Both the position numbers and the translations under genes were made by a program. A model generated the notes under the pieces. It was given only the letters and a program-made list of their open reading frames with translations, did no database searches and was not told the origin of the DNA. From an uncultured Corynebacterium sp. (lineage in GTDB: Bacteria; Actinomycetota; Actinomycetes; Mycobacteriales; Mycobacteriaceae), in contig CAMIFC010000004.1 of assembly GCA_946220775.1 (NCBI GenBank), positions 62,001-126,000 of the forward strand: a stretch of DNA of 64,000 bases, in the 5' to 3' direction. Below are positions 24,870-32,660 of this stretch, piece after piece. Within the stretch, counting starts at the first letter, position 1, and every line of letters begins with the position of its first letter.

Positions 24870-26330
24870 ATGAACGCTGAACTCGGCAATATTGATTTGA
24901 CCCGCACACACATGGTGGGCATTGGTGGCGCCGGAATGTCCGGTATTGCGCGCATTCTCATTGCCCGGGGATTTGTTGTCAGCGGTTCAGACATGAAGGA
25001 TTCTCGCAGCGTCATAGCGTTGCGCGCGGCCGGCGCAACCATCCAGGTGGGTCACAACGCAGATAACTTGAAGCTCACGGGTGAATTGCCGACAGTCGTG
25101 GTGACGTCCTTCGCAGCAATCCCGCAGGACAACCCGGAACTGGTCGCTGCACGTGAGGCCGGAATTCCGATTATCCGTCGCTCCGATGTGTTGGCCATCT
25201 TGATGTCCGATCGCCGGGCGTTTCTTCTGGCCGGAACACATGGCAAGACGTCCACGACGTCGATGGCTGTCGCGGCGCTGCAGGCGGCGGGGCAGGATCC
25301 GTCATTTGCCATTGGTGGCATGCTCAACCGGGCGGGCACGAATGCTCACCACGGGACGGGGGACATCTTTGTCGCAGAAGCTGACGAATCTGATGGTTCG
25401 TTTTTGTCGTATTCCCCGGAAGTCGCGGTGATCACCAACATTGAGCCGGATCACCTCGATTACTTCGGCTCCGAAGCTGCATACATCGAGATCTTCAATG
25501 AGTTCGCTGATCGTGTGCAGCCAAACGGGCACCTGATCCTGTGTCTGAATGACCCAGGCAGCGCCGCGCTCGCGAATATGCTCGTCGCTCGTGATCACGG
25601 CATCAATGTCGTCGGGTATGGCACCCGCGCGGCCTTTGATGAACATCCCATGATTCCGGTCGGTGCGGTCATCGAGTCGTCTCATGTGGACGCCAGGGGC
25701 ACCATCGCGACAGTCAGCTTCAACGTCCCTGGCCAGGACGAAGATAAACTGGAAAAGGTCGTCGTTGGCATCCCCGGGGTGCATATGACGCTCAACGCCG
25801 TGGCAGCAATCCTGGGCGGTGCCCTGATGGGCGCTGACCTAGATAAGCTGATCCAAGGCGTGGCTGAGTTCGATGGGGTGCGTCGCCGGTTTGAATACCA
25901 CGGTCTGGTCCGTGGCTTCGAGGTATTCGATGACTACGCGCACCACCCGACCGAAGTCACCGCCGTGCTGACCGCAGCCCGGGAGCGCCTCACGGCCTCC
26001 AATGGCAACAAGATTATCGCTGTGTTTCAGCCACACCTGTATTCTCGAACGGTGAGCTTCGCATCGGAATTCGCCACGGCATTGTCGTTGGCGGATGAAG
26101 TGGTGTTGCTGGACATCTTCGGTGCGCGGGAAACCTCAGTCGAAGGCGTGGATTCCCGCATCATTGGCGAACAGCTCACCGTGCCGTGGCACTATGCACC
26201 GGATTTTTCCGGCGTACCAGAGCAGGTCTTGGACATCGCGGAACCCGGCGATATCGTCTTGACCATCGGTGCGGGAACCGTCACGATGCTGGCGGATGAA
26301 ATCCTTCGGGCTGCCAATGCCGAAAATTAG
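24870..26330 (+). CDS. murC: UDP-N-acetylmuramate--L-alanine ligase MurC
   Basis: First Mur ligase, attaching L-alanine to UDP-MurNAc. The 486-residue protein has the Rossmann-like N-terminus HMVGIGGAGMSGIARIL, the P-loop LAGTHGKTSTTSMA and EADESDGSFLSYSPEVAVITNIEPDHLD. The C-terminal domain carries DDYAHHPTEV. The ATG at 24870, 6 nt after GAAGGT, is chosen over an in-frame TTG at 24858. The 3' end overlaps the ftsQ start by 14 bp. MurC stands at its usual actinobacterial place between MurG and FtsQ. Confidence 0.96.
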   Translation: MNAELGNIDLTRTHMVGIGGAGMSGIARILIARGFVVSGSDMKDSRSVIALRAAGATIQVGHNADNLKLTGELPTVVVTSFAAIPQDNPELVAAREAGIPIIRRSDVLAILMSDRRAFLLAGTHGKTSTTSMAVAALQAAGQDPSFAIGGMLNRAGTNAHHGTGDIFVAEADESDGSFLSYSPEVAVITNIEPDHLDYFGSEAAYIEIFNEFADRVQPNGHLILCLNDPGSAALANMLVARDHGINVVGYGTRAAFDEHPMIPVGAVIESSHVDARGTIATVSFNVPGQDEDKLEKVVVGIPGVHMTLNAVAAILGGALMGADLDKLIQGVAEFDGVRRRFEYHGLVRGFEVFDDYAHHPTEVTAVLTAARERLTASNGNKIIAVFQPHLYSRTVSFASEFATALSLADEVVLLDIFGARETSVEGVDSRIIGEQLTVPWHYAPDFSGVPEQVLDIAEPGDIVLTIGAGTVTMLADEILRAANAEN

Positions 26331-27018
26331 CTCGAAGCGTCGGCCCTCGGAGGCCCGACCCTCTCGGCGTAAAGCACGCTGGATTGGTCTGGGGCTCGTT
26401 GTTGCCGTCGTTATCGCCCTCGCCGTATATTTTTTCCCGATCATTCGGGTGGCGAGTTTCGATGTTCAAGGTGCGAACAACGTTGATACACGCGAAATCG
26501 AAGTCGCTAGCGGGATCCAAAAGGGCGAGAATCTGCTTCGAATTGATACGGCTGCGGCCGCGCAGCGAATCGCAGCAGTACCATGGGTTAAAAAAGTTAC
26601 GGTTGAACGTGCATTACCGGGAACGGTTCGTGTGGACTTGGAAGAACACCAGCCGGTTGGCGTCCTGAAAATTGATGGCGAACCCACATTGATTGATAAA
26701 GAAGGTGTGGCGTTTCTCCGTGGAGCGGTTCCTAAGGGAATTGTGCCGTTTGAGGACATCGAGAACGGCGACCAACAGGCGATGAAGGGCGCAGCTCAGG
26801 CTGTGATTTCCTTGGACTCTACTGATCGGAAAAAGTTGGACAAGGTGACGGCCCCGGATGCGGAGTCAATCACTTTGTATTTCAATGACGATAAGCGAAT
26901 TTTCTGGGGATCTGCGGACCTGGCATCAGAAAAGGCGGAAGCTACGCGAATCGTGCGGCAGCGGGAGGAAGCACGATGGAATGTGTCGAATCCAGCGATG
27001 CCGACAACGCGAAAGTAG
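26317..27018 (+). CDS. ftsQ: Cell division protein FtsQ (POTRA domain)
   Basis: Bitopic divisome scaffold. A basic cytosolic N-terminus (1-21) precedes one membrane helix (22-41). The POTRA domain (about 43-112, starting RVASFDVQGANNVDTREIE and ending DLEEHQPVGVL) and the FtsQ beta domain follow. The 233-residue form from ATG 26317 is of normal length. In-frame ATG 26296 and GTG 26269 lie deeper inside murC and lack a ribosome binding site. Coupling by a 14-bp overlap with murC is likely. Beta-domain conservation is low, as usual for FtsQ. Confidence 0.9.
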   Translation: MPKISSKRRPSEARPSRRKARWIGLGLVVAVVIALAVYFFPIIRVASFDVQGANNVDTREIEVASGIQKGENLLRIDTAAAAQRIAAVPWVKKVTVERALPGTVRVDLEEHQPVGVLKIDGEPTLIDKEGVAFLRGAVPKGIVPFEDIENGDQQAMKGAAQAVISLDSTDRKKLDKVTAPDAESITLYFNDDKRIFWGSADLASEKAEATRIVRQREEARWNVSNPAMPTTRK

Positions 27019-27176
27019 CGGCAGTGGCGAAAACCCTCTAGTGCTACTTGAGGGATACGACACGCACCCCGAATGTGCGCCACAATCGTAGACGAAAACG
27101 GGAAGATGGAAGCTGACAAAACGGACTCCACAATCCGCATACAAAATTTGTGCATAAAGGAAGGCGGAAAGCTCAT

Positions 27177-28385
27177 ATGACCACTCCTGGAAACCACCTC
27201 GCGGAAATTAAGGTGGTTGGTGTTGGTGGTGGCGGTGTCAACGCCGTCAACCGAATGATCGATGAAAAGCTCCAGGGCGTTGAATTTATCGCTATTAACA
27301 CCGACGCGCAGGCGCTGATGCTCACCGACGCTGATGTGAAGCTGGATATCGGCCGCGAAGAGACCCGTGGCCTCGGTGCAGGTGCGAACCCGGACGTCGG
27401 CCGCAAGTCCGCCGAAGACCACAAGGACCAGATCGAAGAAATGCTGGCTGGCGCCGACATGGTCTTTGTGACGGCCGGTGAGGGTGGCGGTACTGGTACC
27501 GGTGCCGCACCAGTAGTAGCGAACATTGCTAAGAAGCAGAATGCTTTGACTGTTGGCGTTGTGACGCGCCCATTTACGTTCGAGGGACCACGCCGCTCCA
27601 AGCAGGCGTTGGCTGGTATCGAAGAACTGCGCGATGTTTGCGACACTTTAATCGTTATTCCGAATGACTCGCTGTTGAAGCTGTCAGATGAGCAGCTGTC
27701 GATGATGGATGCTTTCCGTAAGGCAGACGAAGTGCTGCTTTCCGGTGTCGAGGGCATAACAAAGCTGATTACCACGCCAGGCGTGATTAACGTTGACTTC
27801 GCGGACGTGCGCTCCGTCATGACGGACGCTGGTTCTGCGCTGATGGGTATCGGTACGTCACGGGGTGAGCAGCGCGCAGTTAAGGCAACCGAGGCTGCAA
27901 TAAATTCGCCGCTCCTAGAAAACACGATGCAGGGTGCCAAGGGCGTGCTGCTTTCCTTCGCCGGTGGTTCCGACCTTGGACTGATGGAAGTGTCCGAGGC
28001 CGCGACCCTCGTCCAGTCCCTCGCGGATGAAGACGCAAACATCATCTTCGGCACCATCATCGACGATCAGCTGGGCGACGAGGTTCGCGTGACTGTCATC
28101 GCCACTGGGTTTGATGATTCGCCGTCGGCGGCGTCGAGCTCCCAGCGTGGCGGAGCTGCGCAGAAGCAGGAGGCTCCGAAGGAAGCAAAGCCGGAGACCT
28201 CCAGCATCTTCGATAGCGAAGAAGCGCCACGCCCGCAGCAGCAGTCGTCCTTCGCGCGCCGTGAAGATCGCACCCTGCCGAACCGCACCCGTTCGGAAGG
28301 CCTGTTTACCTCCGGTGACCAGCACCCGGCACCGTCTCAGGAAGACGACGGCGAGGACGACCTCGACCTGCCAAGCTTCCTGTAA
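27177..28385 (+). CDS. ftsZ: Cell division GTPase FtsZ
   Basis: Tubulin-like GTPase forming the Z-ring. The 402-residue protein has the GTP-binding signature GGGTGTGA at 103-110, NTDAQAL near the N-terminus and the T7 catalytic loop NVDFADVRSVM. A C-terminal variable linker of about 70 residues is rich in Gln, Pro and Arg. The conserved C-terminal peptide DDLDLPSFL is the docking site for SepF and FtsW. The ATG at 27177 follows AAAGGAAGGCGG; an upstream in-frame TTG/GTG near 27150 is rejected. The 158-bp gap after ftsQ probably holds an ftsZ promoter, as known for C. glutamicum, but no clear hexamers stand out. Confidence 0.97.
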   Translation: MTTPGNHLAEIKVVGVGGGGVNAVNRMIDEKLQGVEFIAINTDAQALMLTDADVKLDIGREETRGLGAGANPDVGRKSAEDHKDQIEEMLAGADMVFVTAGEGGGTGTGAAPVVANIAKKQNALTVGVVTRPFTFEGPRRSKQALAGIEELRDVCDTLIVIPNDSLLKLSDEQLSMMDAFRKADEVLLSGVEGITKLITTPGVINVDFADVRSVMTDAGSALMGIGTSRGEQRAVKATEAAINSPLLENTMQGAKGVLLSFAGGSDLGLMEVSEAATLVQSLADEDANIIFGTIIDDQLGDEVRVTVIATGFDDSPSAASSSQRGGAAQKQEAPKEAKPETSSIFDSEEAPRPQQQSSFARREDRTLPNRTRSEGLFTSGDQHPAPSQEDDGEDDLDLPSFL

Positions 28386-28405
28386 TACCGAGACGCGTAA
28401 CAACA

Positions 28406-29128
28406 ATGACGAACGCACCCAAGCGCCCCGTCCGCATGGCTTTTACCAACCGCGATGGCGGGGCATCTACGGAGCCCTTCGATAGTTTCAATCTGGGCGA
28501 TCACGTGGGCGATGATCCCGCCGCCGTCGAGACAAATCGGGCTCGGCTAGCGAAGATCCTTGGCGTGCGCGAGTTGGTGTTCATGGAGCAGCTGCACACT
28601 CCGAATGTCACGGAGGTGCTCGCTGACCACATTGGCGTTGGTCCCGTCCCCGCTACCGATGCGCTGGTGACCAGCATCAAGGACGTGGCGTTGGTCGTTT
28701 TGACCGCCGATTGCGTCCCATTGCTCCTTTTCGATCAGGACGCCAAACTCGTTGCAGCCGTTCATGCCGGCAGGATCGGTGCTCGCAATGGGATTGTTCG
28801 TCGGACTGTGCAGCGCATGGTGGAATTAGGCGCCACGACCGGTGGCATCCGGGCTCTGATGGGGCCTGCTGCCAGCGGGAAGAATTACGAAGTGCCGCGG
28901 GAGATGGCTCTGGATGTGGAGTCCAAATTGCCTGGATCCCTGGCAACGACCTCTGCTGGAACGACGGGATTGGATATCCGCAGCGGTATTGAACGGCAGC
29001 TCCGGAGTATGGGAGTAACACAGATCGACATGGATCCCCGCTGCACGATTGAGGACGAGAGCCTGTTCAGTTACCGACGCGAGGGAACCACCGGCCGACA
29101 AGCTGGCGTAATCTGGATGCCATCATGA
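28406..29128 (+). CDS. pgeF: PgeF/YfiH-type peptidoglycan editing factor (multicopper-polyphenol-oxidase-like fold)
   Basis: A 240-residue protein of the YfiH/DUF152 family. The E. coli member edits mis-incorporated serine from UDP-MurNAc peptides. The metal-type residues are kept: His in EQLHTPNV, Cys in LTADCVPLLL and His in AAVHAGR. The actinobacterial HAGRIGA replaces the HAGWRG seen in Gram-negatives. The GPAASGKNYEV segment lacks the Cys of the usual GPxIxxCCYEV. Its place directly after ftsZ is conserved in corynebacteria and supports a cell-wall role. The ATG at 28406 is 20 bp after ftsZ, and its stop overlaps yggS by 4 bp. Confidence 0.85.
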   Translation: MTNAPKRPVRMAFTNRDGGASTEPFDSFNLGDHVGDDPAAVETNRARLAKILGVRELVFMEQLHTPNVTEVLADHIGVGPVPATDALVTSIKDVALVVLTADCVPLLLFDQDAKLVAAVHAGRIGARNGIVRRTVQRMVELGATTGGIRALMGPAASGKNYEVPREMALDVESKLPGSLATTSAGTTGLDIRSGIERQLRSMGVTQIDMDPRCTIEDESLFSYRREGTTGRQAGVIWMPS

Positions 29129-29835
29129 CGAAATCTGACGTAGCACAGTCCCGAGAGCAACGGGCCACTGAACTCGCCAATAATCTTCGAGAGGTACGCC
29201 AGCGGATTGCGATCGCAGGTGGCGCTGACCTTTTACCCATCACCAAGTTTCACCCGGCTGAAGATATCGCCATGCTGGTTGATTTCGGTATTAACGCGGT
29301 GGGGGAGAATCGAGAGCAAGAGGCCCGCCAGAAAGTCGAAGCGTTGAATGGGCGCCCAGAAATTCACATGGTTGGGCAGATCCAGACCAAGAAGGCTAAT
29401 GCCGTTGCCCGCTGGGCGGCAGCCGTGCACACCGCGGATTCCGAACGGCTGATCCGTGGCTTGGATCGTGGCACTGCCTTGGCATTGGAACGCGGGGATC
29501 GATCTGAGAAGCTTCCGGTTCTGCTGCAATACAGCGCAGATGGTGATCCGAAACGCGGTGGAGCTACCGAGGATCACATTGATGAGCTGGCCGATCTTGT
29601 CGCTGAACTGCCGAACCTCGAGCTCCGGGGACTAATGACGGTTCCACCGTTGGATAGTGATCCGGCGACTGTGTTTGCCGCTGGTCGTCGGCTGGTGGAG
29701 AAGATTTCTGATCGAGTGTTGGGTGCTCCCGTATATTCGGCGGGAATGAGTGGTGATCTGGAGATTGCTATCTCCGAGGGATCAACCCTCGTGCGTGTCG
29801 ATACGGATATCATGGGCCCCCGACCAGTACTTTGA
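29125..29835 (+). CDS. YggS-family pyridoxal phosphate homeostasis protein
   Basis: A single-domain, type III-fold PLP-binding protein of 236 residues (YggS/PROSC family) that buffers PLP; no catalytic activity is known. The PLP lysine is Lys41 in LLPITKFHPAED. Further landmarks are GENREQEA, HMVGQIQTKKAN and the C-terminal SAGMSGDLEIAISEGSTLVRVDT. Translationally coupled to pgeF (ATGA overlap). The YggS-SepF-YggT-DivIVA order is conserved through Gram-positives. Confidence 0.92.
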   Translation: MTKSDVAQSREQRATELANNLREVRQRIAIAGGADLLPITKFHPAEDIAMLVDFGINAVGENREQEARQKVEALNGRPEIHMVGQIQTKKANAVARWAAAVHTADSERLIRGLDRGTALALERGDRSEKLPVLLQYSADGDPKRGGATEDHIDELADLVAELPNLELRGLMTVPPLDSDPATVFAAGRRLVEKISDRVLGAPVYSAGMSGDLEIAISEGSTLVRVDTDIMGPRPVL

Positions 29836-29888
29836 GCAGATAACGCTTTATTAGAGAAACCCCCAAAAATAGACGAAAGGAACCCACA

Positions 29889-30488
29889 ATGGCTGCTGAT
29901 TCTTTCGGCGACAAGTTCAAAGAATTCTTCGGCTTTGGCGAAGTCGAAAGCTATGAAGATCCCTACTATCGGGACAGCTTCGAGGAGCGTTCGGCTCGGC
30001 ACGCCCGCACTGATGAGCGCGAAGAGGCCCCACGTACGCACCGCGACGGGGCGCGGGAGCCCCGCGAACCACTGACCCATGATGCGGGTCGGGGGGCTAG
30101 CCGCGGTGACTACGGGCGCTACCGGACTGCCGAATATGGCGTGGAATCAGCGGAGCGGGAACCACGTGAACCACGTCGCGCACCGAGCACGGTAGGGGCA
30201 CGCGAGGTTGCTCAGCCAAAGCGGGAACCGATAGTTGTGCGACTGTCTCTTAACGAATACAACCAGGCCAAGGAGATCGCCGAAACGCTGAAGGCCGGCG
30301 ACGTGGTCGTCTTTAACCTGGGCGGGATGGAAAAATCCGTGGCTACCCGCGTTTTGGACTTCGCAGCAGGTGTGAGCATCGGCTTGGATGCTCAGCTAAA
30401 GAAGCTGGGTGGCATCCGGAACTTTGTATTGATTCCACAGGGAATCACGCTTGAGCAGTCTCAGCTGGATCAGCTGGCGGAGGGATAG
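29889..30488 (+). CDS. sepF: Cell division protein SepF
   Basis: Membrane anchor of FtsZ; in actinobacteria, which lack FtsA, SepF is the essential tether. The 199-residue protein has an N-terminal amphipathic helix (SFGDKFKEFFGFG). A long charged, Arg/Glu/Pro-rich linker (about 20-110) follows. The SepF core (about 113-195) shows VVRLSLNEYNQAKEIAETLKAGDVVVFNL and DFAAGVSIGLDAQLKKLG. It should bind the C-terminal DDLDLPSFL peptide of FtsZ encoded 1.5 kb upstream. The ATG at 29889 has GAAAGGAA upstream. Confidence 0.96.
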   Translation: MAADSFGDKFKEFFGFGEVESYEDPYYRDSFEERSARHARTDEREEAPRTHRDGAREPREPLTHDAGRGASRGDYGRYRTAEYGVESAEREPREPRRAPSTVGAREVAQPKREPIVVRLSLNEYNQAKEIAETLKAGDVVVFNLGGMEKSVATRVLDFAAGVSIGLDAQLKKLGGIRNFVLIPQGITLEQSQLDQLAEG

Positions 30489-30492
30489 GTAA

Positions 30493-30783
30493 GTGAGCTT
30501 CATTATTCCGCTTGCGATACTGCTGATCCGGATCTTCGTCTTGATCCTGATTCTGCGCATCATTGTGGAGATGATCCAGTCGTTTTCCCGCAATTATCGC
30601 CCTCAGCGGTGGTTCGTGATGATCGCGGAGCCGGTCTTCGTGATCACCGACCCGCCTGTGAAGGGGTTGCGTCGGCTCATCCCACCGCTCAACATGGGCG
30701 GGGTTGCACTGGACATGTCAGTGCTTGTGCTGTTCTTCGGGCTACAGATCCTGGTGATGGTGCTGGCTTCGATCCCCATCTAG
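30493..30783 (+). CDS. YggT-family small membrane protein
   Basis: A 96-residue protein with two hydrophobic segments (about 3-25 and 68-94) and the YggT signature between them: RNYRPQRWFVMIAEPVFVITDPPVKGLRRLIPPLN. The family is thought to affect envelope or division processes, without a defined activity. The GTG at 30493 is 4 bp after sepF, so the two are co-transcribed. It is the last gene before the 365-bp non-coding stretch upstream of divIVA. Confidence 0.9.
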   Translation: MSFIIPLAILLIRIFVLILILRIIVEMIQSFSRNYRPQRWFVMIAEPVFVITDPPVKGLRRLIPPLNMGGVALDMSVLVLFFGLQILVMVLASIPI

Positions 30784-30844
30784 AAGATTTTTCGCGCTGT
30801 GACCAGCGGTTTTACGAGATGTAACGAAATCTTTTGCGAAAACG

Positions 30845-30873
30845 TTGTCAAACAGAAAAAGAATGCATAAACT
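30845..30873 (+). promoter_or_regulatory. Strong promoter candidate in the yggT-divIVA gap
   Basis: TTGTCA (30845-30850), a 17-bp spacer and TAAACT (30868-30873) give a near-consensus sigma-A promoter. Its predicted start, about 30881, coincides with the first base of an RNA hairpin. It lies 275 bp upstream of divIVA, too far to be only a simple core promoter. Confidence 0.55.
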
Positions 30874-30880
30874 AATCAGT

Positions 30881-31009
30881 ATCTTCGCAGTGATTGAGTG
30901 AGGCTGCGGAGATGTCGTGTGTAGTGATGGAAACCGTCACTTGCCTTGGAATGTGGGTCCGGGGCAGGTGGCGGTTTCTGCTATTTTGGCTGCCTTTGAG
31001 ACTTTTTTT
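30881..31009 (+). ncRNA. Candidate structured RNA or long divIVA leader with two hairpins
   Basis: The 365-bp gap between yggT and divIVA has no gene. Hairpin 1 is ATCTTCGCAG (30881-30890) with CTGCGGAGAT (30904-30913), 10 pairs. Hairpin 2 is a 16-pair stem, 30930-30945 with 30963-30978, with two G-U pairs and a 17-nt loop. Seven T residues follow at 31003-31009. The GGCAG of the second arm could alternatively pair with CTGCC at 30990-30994. The stretch could be a small RNA of about 130 nt or a regulated leader. No known RNA family was recognised. Confidence 0.45.
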
Positions 31010-31039
31010 AACAAAAATTAGAAAAACATGAATGTCTAG

Positions 31040-31070
31040 TTGAGAATGACAGCAGCACCGCTGGTATGGT
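31040..31070 (+). promoter_or_regulatory. Proximal divIVA promoter candidate
   Basis: TTGAGA (31040-31045) and an extended TGGTATGGT -10 (TATGGT at 31065-31070) have a 19-bp spacer, slightly long. Transcription would start near 31077, about 70 nt before the divIVA ATG. It lies downstream of the candidate RNA and its T-tract, so divIVA may have an independent transcript. Confidence 0.45.
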
Positions 31071-31148
31071 GGTGAGAGTCTTTCAAAGATAGACCCACTC
31101 TGCACAATTGAATCTTCATGAATCAACCGAAAGCGAAGGGAAGTACTG

Positions 31149-32198
31149 ATGGCGCTCACTCCAGCCGACGTACACAACGTGGCGTTTAGTAAGCCACCGA
31201 TCGGCAAGCGTGGTTATAACGAGGACGAGGTTGACCAGTTCTTAGACTTGGTCGAGGATACGCTCGCTCAGCTGCAGGATGAGAATGCTGAGTTGCGGAG
31301 TAGCGCAGATTCCGCTGACAGAAGCGCCTCGCAGGTTGATGAAGCTGCGCTCCGTAGGCAGATCAGAAATGAAGTTGAAGCTGAGGTACGTTCACAGGCT
31401 CGCGAAGAGGCGCGCCGTGAAGCGCAGCGCAGCTCTTCGCAGAGTAGCTCCGAGGTTTCCACCTTGAAGAGCCAGCTTGCGCAAGCTCAGAAACGTGCTG
31501 AGGATGCTGAGCAGCGGGCAAGGCGCGCTCAGCAGGAGGCCGACTCGGCGAAGGAAGAAGCCAAGAAGGCAGCAAGCGCACAGCAAAGTGCAGCAGCCGC
31601 GGCGGAGCCAGCCAATGGATCTGCTACCGCCGATACCCACATGCAAGCCGCACGCGTGCTGTCCCTCGCACAGGAGATGGCAGATCGTCTCACCAGCGAT
31701 GCGAAGTCCGAGTCCAGCGCTATGTTGGATGAGGCTCGTACGGAGGCGAAGAAGACTCTCGATGACGCGGATGCTTCCGCGAAGCACCAGTTGGCGGATG
31801 CCAAGCAGAGGTCTGAATCGCAGATTGCTGACGCACAGTCGAAGTCGAACAGGATGCTCAGCGACGCTAAGCAGAGGTCCGAGTCTCAGCTGGCAGATGC
31901 TAAGCAGAAGTCCGAGACCATGATTTCGGATGCCACCGCTCAGTCTCAGGCGACGGTTCGTCAGGCTCAGGAGAAGGCCGATGCCTTGCAGAGGGATGCT
32001 GAGCGTAAGCACACCGAGATCATGACGACGGTGAAGCAGCAGCAGACTACGCTCGAGGCACGCATCGACGAGCTGCGTACTTACGAACGCGAGTACCGCA
32101 CCCGTCTGAAGACCTTCCTCGAGTCCCAGCTGGAAGACTTGAACTCCCGCGGCACCGCAGCTCCGAAGGCCGTGGATGGGGAAGGCGAGCGCAAGTAA
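31149..32198 (+). CDS. divIVA: Polar growth protein DivIVA (Wag31)
   Basis: Coiled-coil scaffold that marks negatively curved cell poles and recruits the apical wall-synthesis machinery. The 349-residue protein begins with the membrane-binding DivIVA domain (LTPADVHNVAFSKPPIGKRG, then YNEDEVDQFLDLVEDTL). A charged coiled coil and an Ala/Gln-rich spacer (about 110-165) follow. A second coiled coil has a strict 11-residue repeat (193-302) of the type LADAKQRSESQ. The C-terminal helix (DELRTYEREYRTRLKTFLESQLEDL) is the family's oligomerisation segment. The ATG at 31149 has GAAGGGAAG upstream. It has its own promoter candidates. Confidence 0.96.
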   Translation: MALTPADVHNVAFSKPPIGKRGYNEDEVDQFLDLVEDTLAQLQDENAELRSSADSADRSASQVDEAALRRQIRNEVEAEVRSQAREEARREAQRSSSQSSSEVSTLKSQLAQAQKRAEDAEQRARRAQQEADSAKEEAKKAASAQQSAAAAAEPANGSATADTHMQAARVLSLAQEMADRLTSDAKSESSAMLDEARTEAKKTLDDADASAKHQLADAKQRSESQIADAQSKSNRMLSDAKQRSESQLADAKQKSETMISDATAQSQATVRQAQEKADALQRDAERKHTEIMTTVKQQQTTLEARIDELRTYEREYRTRLKTFLESQLEDLNSRGTAAPKAVDGEGERK

Positions 32199-32201
32199 GT
32201 C

Positions 32202-32369
32202 ATGCTGGCTGTTGCTCTCGGCCTCGCGGCGGGTAGCTTTATTGCCCTCCTGATCGCGCTTTATTTGGGTTCCTCAACATGGGCCTGGATTTGCGTGGTC
32301 ATCGGTGCTGTCGGGATAGTGCTCTCGATCGTCGAGGCGATTCGGCATCACCGTAACGATGTGAGCTAG
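32202..32369 (+). CDS. 55-residue two-helix membrane protein
   Basis: A short gene in the gap between divIVA and ileS, 3 bp after divIVA. It encodes MLAVALGLAAGSF at the start, two hydrophobic helices (about 2-21 and 25-44) separated by LGSSTW, and a charged tail EAIRHHRNDVS. Small membrane proteins occur at this place in other corynebacteria. Function unknown. No strong ribosome binding site precedes the ATG, so translation is probably coupled to divIVA. The stop codon overlaps a TAGAGT hexamer that could be the -10 of the ileS leader. Confidence 0.7.
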   Translation: MLAVALGLAAGSFIALLIALYLGSSTWAWICVVIGAVGIVLSIVEAIRHHRNDVS

Positions 32370-32444
32370 AGTAGAAGCCGTTCCAAGCTAGACAACTTAA
32401 GTCTCAAACCCATAGGGCAGTCGTCCGCCACAAACGCGACTGTC

Positions 32445-32660
32445 CGCGCGTCGACCCGGCCATCACCGGCGAGTGTCACCGGAAGAACCCAGCCCCATGG
32501 CTGGTAGTAGAACCGGACGGAATCGCGACCCGTGAACTAGTCGCATGTTAAGTGGAAGAACTCGTTGCCTGTGGCGCATCGGTTGCTTCAAGCAGGGTGG
32601 TACCGCGAATCCTCGTCCCTGTGTTGGCGAAGTACTCAACACAGAGACGAGGATTTTTTG
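32445..32660 (+). promoter_or_regulatory. Isoleucine T-box riboswitch (ultrashort stem I) with terminator, controlling ileS
   Basis: The T-box sequence AGGGTGGTACCGCG is at 32594-32607. An ultrashort stem I, CCGG-CCATCA-CCGG (32456-32469), presents ATC (32462-32464), an isoleucine codon, in its terminal loop, as in actinobacterial ileS T-boxes. Downstream, AATCCTCGTC (32608-32617) pairs with GACGAGGATT (32646-32655), with an inner CTGTGTT/AACACAG stem and T6 at 32654-32659. The right arm contains GAGG, the ribosome binding site of ileS. Uncharged tRNA-Ile should open the hairpin. The same hairpin is a U-tract terminator and a translational lock. Confidence 0.92.

Noticed and set aside
26269..26316. 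Longer ftsQ start inside murC
   Set aside because: It lacks a ribosome binding site and family similarity; ATG 26317 gives a normal-length FtsQ.
30784..30844. TTTTCGC/GCGAAAA inverted pair after yggT as a terminator
   Set aside because: Only 7 bp, with a loop of about 40 nt and no U-tract.
31725..32054. CRISPR-like or tandem-repeat array (33-bp period)
   Set aside because: The repeats are in frame and encode the DivIVA hendecads; there are no unique spacers.
32565..32660. N-terminal extension of ileS
   Set aside because: The extra codons cover the T-box sequence and terminator; the ATG at 32661 begins the family N-terminus.
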